Part shown: piece after piece, positions 59,970-64,000 of the stretch
Layout: the number at the start of each line of letters is the position of its first letter
How positions within the stretch are numbered: position 1 is the stretch's first letter
Assembly (NCBI GenBank): GCA_023374045.1
Contig: CM041776.1
Span: 121,787,000 to 121,850,999, forward strand
Length of the DNA: 64,000 nt
Origin: Limonium bicolor
Lineage: Eukaryota > Streptophyta > Magnoliopsida > Caryophyllales > Plumbaginaceae
Reading direction: 5' to 3'
Made by a program: the position numbers and the translations under genes
Notes under the pieces: generated by a model
Seen by the model: only the letters and a program-made list of their open reading frames with translations
Told to the model about the DNA's origin: nothing
Database searches by the model: none

Positions 59970-60679
59970 CAACTGTTAAATCCTACCTCTTATAGGAGTC
60001 TTGTTGGAGAGCTAAGTTGCTTTACCCATACTAGACCTGATTTGAACTTTACCACACAACTTATAAGTCAGTTTTTGAAGGATCCTAGAGACAAACACAT
60101 AAAAGCAGCCCTTCACGCATTGCAGTACGTCATAGGGACACTAAACTATGGGATACATCTCTACAAACAGAAGAAATATTCTCTGACCACTTACTACGAC
60201 AGTGACTGGGTTAGCTGTCCAATGACTAGGATATCAGTCTCAGGTTACTAAATACTTCTAGAAGGCTCTCCCATTGCATGGAAATCGAAGAAACAAAGTT
60301 CAGTCTCATTGTCACGTGTAGAAGCTGAGTACAGGGCAATGAAGGCAGTAACTTGCGAATTGGCTAGGTTTAGTAGAATCATCACTAAACTTGGAATAAA
60401 AGAGATTCAACAATACCAGTTAAATATGACAAGAAATCTGCAGTGTCCATTGCCAAAAATCCAGCCCAGCATCAAAGAACAAAACACATAGAGCTTGGCA
60501 TCCACTATGTGAGGCAGAAAAATCCAAGAAGACCTTATCACAGTTCAATACATTTCAACATAATTCAACTACCTGATTTCTTAACAAAACCATTGGCAGG
60601 GATGACTTATACAAGCATGGTTAAAGGAACCAGCTTCTATCTATTGCAAGATCAACATGAGGAAGCAAGTGGATCTTGA
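59970..60679 (+). pseudogene. Copia RT end and RNase H remnant
   Basis: Copia motifs in order: YRSLVGELSCFTHTRPDLNF, a D-containing TYYDSDWVSCP (RNase H), SGY followed by a TAA stop where a cysteine or phenylalanine codon is usual, PIAWKSKKQSSVSLSRVEAE, then DFLTKPLAGMTYTSM. The final stop is at 60677-60679, where it runs into the polypurine tract. A frameshift near 60480 separates the last block. It cannot make a full protein. Confidence 0.9.
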
Positions 60680-60686
60680 AAAGGGG

Positions 60687-61076
60687 TGCTAGGATAACCC
60701 ATATCAGCCCAAGCCGAAACTCCTTTATTTCCCGATCTAATAGTTTAGGCCCATCTCTACTTTTTGTCTTCCTTTCTATCGATAATAGTCAGTTGTTATT
60801 ACTCGTATACATACACACTAGCGTAGCTTAGTTTCTACTTGTTATATGATTACAGAAATAAAACATTTTGATTAGCATTCTATATCTTCTCATTCTCTGA
60901 TCACTTGTATTCTTCCTATCATACTATGAACCTATGTTGCCCTTGTGGGGATAGATTATTCAAGATCGAACCACGTGAATCTTTGTGTCTTCTTATTTAC
61001 TCATAATTTCACCTTATAACCACAACTCACACACAAAAATATTAACAAAACCTACAAAACATATTATACTCCAACA
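60687..61076 (+). repeat. 3' LTR of the copia element (390 bp)
   Basis: It runs from TGCTAGGATAACCC, directly after the polypurine tract, to ATTATACTCCAACA. The size is normal for plant copia LTRs. AATAAAAC at about 60855 may be the polyadenylation signal. The following bases AGAGT would be the TSD, but the partner is lost. Confidence 0.85.
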
Positions 61077-61346
61077 AGAGTGATCACTTACCATTTCTCT
61101 CCCAAATTTTATTAGTTTGTGTGACATGAAAAAACTTACTTATTTACAAAAAATGACTTTTAATTTGATTCCCAAAATTAGGGAGTATCATTTCATGTTC
61201 TCTCTTCATTTTCCAACTTTGTTTAGTGATCAATTCATTTTCCCTTTTTCCCAGCTTCTGTTGATTTTAAAACATTTGAATCTCTATTTAATTGAATTTT
61301 TGTTACATATACTATAATAATTATTATATCAATCCATTATGATGTA
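61077..61346. other. Short AT-rich interval without a recognised feature
   Basis: 270 bases between the copia LTR and the 3' end of the second LINE. The frame at 61117-61317 has no family resemblance and is likely chance. Confidence 0.6.
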
Positions 61347-61498
61347 TTTTTTTAACGAAAGGAGAACTATCTTTATTAGAATAGTTTCATAATACAGTCT
61401 GGTACATCACTTATCCAAACTCTAAATCCCAACCATGGATCCAGTACTACCTATATTAGCTAATAAGTGAGCATCCTTATTATTTAGCCAATCAAGTT

Positions 61499-61948
61499 AA
61501 ATCCAGAAGGAATTCTCAATCATCTTTGCCAGATCCCTAATATCTTGTATAATGAGTTCTAGATCCACTCGAAAATTGCCCTCCTTGCAAATATACTGAA
61601 TTATAGAAAGGCAATCGGAGTTGAATACAACTGATGAAGCTTTGAGCTTAATAGCCAAGTCCACACCCAACAAAAGAGCTTTTGATTCTACTATCTGTGG
61701 GGGCATGGGATATCTTCCTTAGCAATAGCAGCTGCTATAATTTGTTTAGTGTGATCTCTGCAAACAACCGCTAAGCCAGTAGTGTTTGAGTCTACACTAG
61801 CATCAACCATAACACTGAGCTCATTGGGGCTAGATTCCTCCACCTCGAGAGAGAGCTGGGAATGGCTTGAACTGGCCGACAGGGCCATGTCCAAGAAAAC
61901 CTCGGCCTTATCCATTCCCTGCTCAAAAGATTGGACTTTGTTATGCAT
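61499..61948 (-). pseudogene. LINE RNase H domain
   Basis: Two frames (61948-61691 and 61706-61497) make one domain: MVDASVDSNTTGLAVVCRDH, then VESKALLLGVDLAIKLKASS, then VVFNSDCLSIIQYI. This is the RVT_3-type RNase H found at the C-terminus of many plant LINE ORF2 proteins. The acidic residues in VDAS, ESKA and NSDC are present. A short frameshift near 61700 separates the halves. Confidence 0.82.
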
Positions 61949-62027
61949 ACACTATCATTCACAAACCATAACTTCCAAAGTAAGAGAGCCAGTCCACCAA
62001 AATTGCCTGATGATACCTTGGATTTCT

Positions 62028-64000
62028 TTAATAAAAGAGGTTGGGAGTTAACCCCATCACATATGAGGGAATATACTGAAGAATGGACTTAATAAGGACT
62101 CCACGTCCAACTTGGGAGATAAGTTTATCCCAGCTTTGAATCCTTTGGTAAATCCTATCCCTGACATATCCAAAGATTTGCTTCTTATATCTTCCAACCC
62201 TGATGGGAATTCGTAGGTAAACACCCAAATTTGCAACCTTTTTAACCTGGAAAATGGTAGAGATTTGACCCCTTAATTCAATAGGGACATTAGCTGAGAA
62301 CATCATCCTAGACTTGTCAGCATTAACGCTTTGCCTAGAGGATCTCTCAAAATTAGTAATAATTCACATAAAGATGCTAGCATTTCTCTGATTGGCACGC
62401 CCAAACAAAACGCATTCGTCAGCAAAAAACAAGTTAGTTATGCTTAAACCTAGACCTTGTAGGAAAAACCTTGGATTACTATGTTGCTAACCGCAGATTG
62501 AGAGACGAGGATAAGACCTCCATACAGCAAACAAAGAGAAAGGGTGATAAAGGATCCCCTTGTCTGAGCCATCTCTCTAGTTTAGAGTAGGTCTTTCGTT
62601 AATCAAGAATGCAAAAGAAGAAGTGGTAATACATTTAGATACCACCCTTGTCCACCTTTCTCGGAAACCCATAGCTTTAAGGATAGCAAGATTAAAGGGC
62701 CACTCTACTTTGTCAAACGCCTTTGGCCATATCAAGCTTAAGTGCAAACAGACGCCTAGTAGCAGCTGTGGAGTACCTCATTGAATGGACAAGCTCAAGC
62801 TCTATGACTATGTTCTCATTTATAAGTCTACCAGGGACAAAGGCTCCGTGATCCTTTTAGATGACATGCTTCAAAACCGGTCTTACCCTGTTAGTATGAA
62901 CCCTAGATATCACTTTGTACACCGTGTTGCAAAGGGATATCGGTCTAAAATCCTTCATCCAACACACTCCCTATTTATTTGGGATTAAAGCTATATGGGT
63001 ATGATTAAGCCCATTCGACATGAAGTTCGTATCTAGGACCTGAAGAGCGAATTAATAAAATCCTCCCAACAATATCACAGAAGGTGTGAAGAAAGACTCC
63101 ATTTATACCATCCGGCTCGGGTGCCTTGTTGAGATTCATATCATGAACGGCCAAAATGACCTTCTACCTCGTGAATTGTTTGCCCAAAATGCTGTTTTGG
63201 TCGCAAGGAACCTTGTTCATAACACCCTCTAAAAGGGAATCCATGATAGGGGGATCAGTGGACTTATAAATCCTAGAGAAGTATTGGTTAGCGGTATTTA
63301 CAATGCCTTGCCAATCAAAAATCCTTCTCCCTTGATCGTCCCTAATTTCGTGGATCACATTCTTCCTCATTCTATAGCTTGCACTCTTTGGAATAAGAAC
63401 CTGGTATTCTTATCTCCTTCCTTTAGCCATTTGTGTCTTGACCTTTGGGCCCATCTTGTTTCCTCCTTGAGAAGAAAGAGGTCCAATTGCTTGTTAAGAT
63501 CCTTCCAGGTAGTGTGACTAGATTGAGAGTGACAAAGATTAGCCACTTTATTGTTCTCCTCTTTTAATTCCAGCATGCGGGTCTTTTCTTTTTTTATTTT
63601 TACCACCCCAAGACCTAAGAGCCCTTCCACAGATGGCCACCTTCTCAATATAATTCGCCTTAAAACTACACCAAATCCTAAGCACAATCTTTGTATTCTG
63701 GCTCCTCAACCCAGCAATTTTCAAATTTGAAGAGTGGCGTACCTTTCCTAGTTATTTCCTCTAGCACCACTTTGATCGATCGGTGATTTGACCACCCCTA
63801 TTCTAAATATGGGTGTACCTCGCATGGGGGAAGAGATATACTTCTTATGTTGTCCTACCCACACCTCATGTTTGAATAAGTAAATATGTCCTTGGTAAAA
63901 CCCAGATCCGCAAGATTAGAAAAACTCAGGCAATTTCAAAAAGCTATCATTTGAAGTGCTCATGCTTATAAAGTACTTCATTCAGTTCTCCAATCACCAA
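62028..64000 (-). pseudogene. LINE ORF2 endonuclease end and reverse transcriptase, heavily frameshifted
   Basis: From the right edge: NLADLGFTKDIFTYSN and NHRSIKVVLEEITRKGTPLF are the end of the endonuclease. RWAQRSRHKWLKEGDKNTRF (63367-63687) is the linker typical of plant L1 ORF2. Reverse transcriptase pieces include ALKLDMAK with AFDKVEW and an active-site box FFADECVLFGRA (about 62412-62440), where the second Asp of the usual ADD is Glu. The frame at 62306-62028 (VANLGVYLRIPI, GRGVLIKSILQYIPSYVMGL) is the thumb region. At least five frameshifts are present. Confidence 0.82.

Larger units (their letters stand above)
59970..61076 (+). mobile_element. 3' end of a Ty1/copia element with its LTR (5' part missing)
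   Basis: The coding remnant begins abruptly near 59970, inside the region between reverse transcriptase and RNase H. The polypurine tract AAAAGGGG (60679-60686) is followed by an LTR of 390 bp. The 5' LTR, gag, integrase and most of the RT are absent from the window. Confidence 0.85.
61347..64000 (-). mobile_element. Second L1-type LINE, minus strand, running off the window
   Basis: On the minus strand the order is endonuclease end, ORF2 linker, reverse transcriptase, RNase H domain and a short A run (61347-61353) as 3' tail. It differs from the LINE at 21512 in having a plant-type RNase H after the RT and little sequence likeness. The 5' part lies beyond the right edge. Many frameshifts and stops mark it as old. 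Confidence 0.85.

Overview
The window is nuclear DNA of a flowering plant, probably a eudicot. It holds Ty3 and Ty1 LTR retrotransposons, L1-type LINEs with a DUF4283 ORF1, a hAT element, a CACTA element with a ULP1 gene, Stowaway MITEs and a plant defensin-like gene. I cannot name the species. More than 90 percent of the window is transposable elements, and several can be delimited to the base by termini and target-site duplications (TSDs).

Layout. (1) 1-14145: an almost complete Ty3/gypsy element on the minus strand. It has 3.9 kb LTRs (the left one cut by the window edge), a tRNA-iMet primer site, gag, protease, reverse transcriptase, RNase H and integrase. Between gag and protease lies an AlkB/ALKBH1-like 2-oxoglutarate Fe(II) dioxygenase reading frame. 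That frame sits inside a predicted GT-AG intron whose removal would join gag to pol in frame. Two further small in-frame introns are predicted in gag. (2) 14146-18302: an older LTR remnant that received this element. (3) 18303-20836: a 2.5 kb palindrome of 275 bp tandem units, five forward then about three and a half inverted. It is followed by a 370 bp near-perfect hairpin (20841-21210). (4) 21512-34194: a full-length L1 LINE with a 16 bp TSD. It is interrupted by a Stowaway MITE and by a 6.4 kb hAT element that itself holds a second Stowaway. (5) 34912-41402: a CACTA element (TSD TAA) with a truncated TNP2 transposase and a seven-exon ULP1/C48 peptidase gene. (6) 41635-47336 and 47425-51837: two solo LTRs of 5.7 and 4.4 kb with perfect 5 bp TSDs. 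(7) 51879-52124: the cysteine-rich exon of a two-domain defensin-like gene, the only likely host gene. (8) 54129-59836: a third solo LTR (5.7 kb, TSD CCATG). (9) 59970-61076: the 3' end of a Ty1/copia element with its LTR. (10) 61347-64000: a second LINE on the minus strand, running off the window.

With the insertions removed, about 3 kb of host sequence is left, scattered over 31 kb, with the defensin-like exon at its right end. The most unusual feature is the retrotransposon carrying a probable nucleic-acid demethylase with all catalytic residues present. Single-base frameshifts are common in the Ty3 element although in-frame stops are rare and its LTRs are nearly alike. Some breaks may therefore be sequence-consensus errors.
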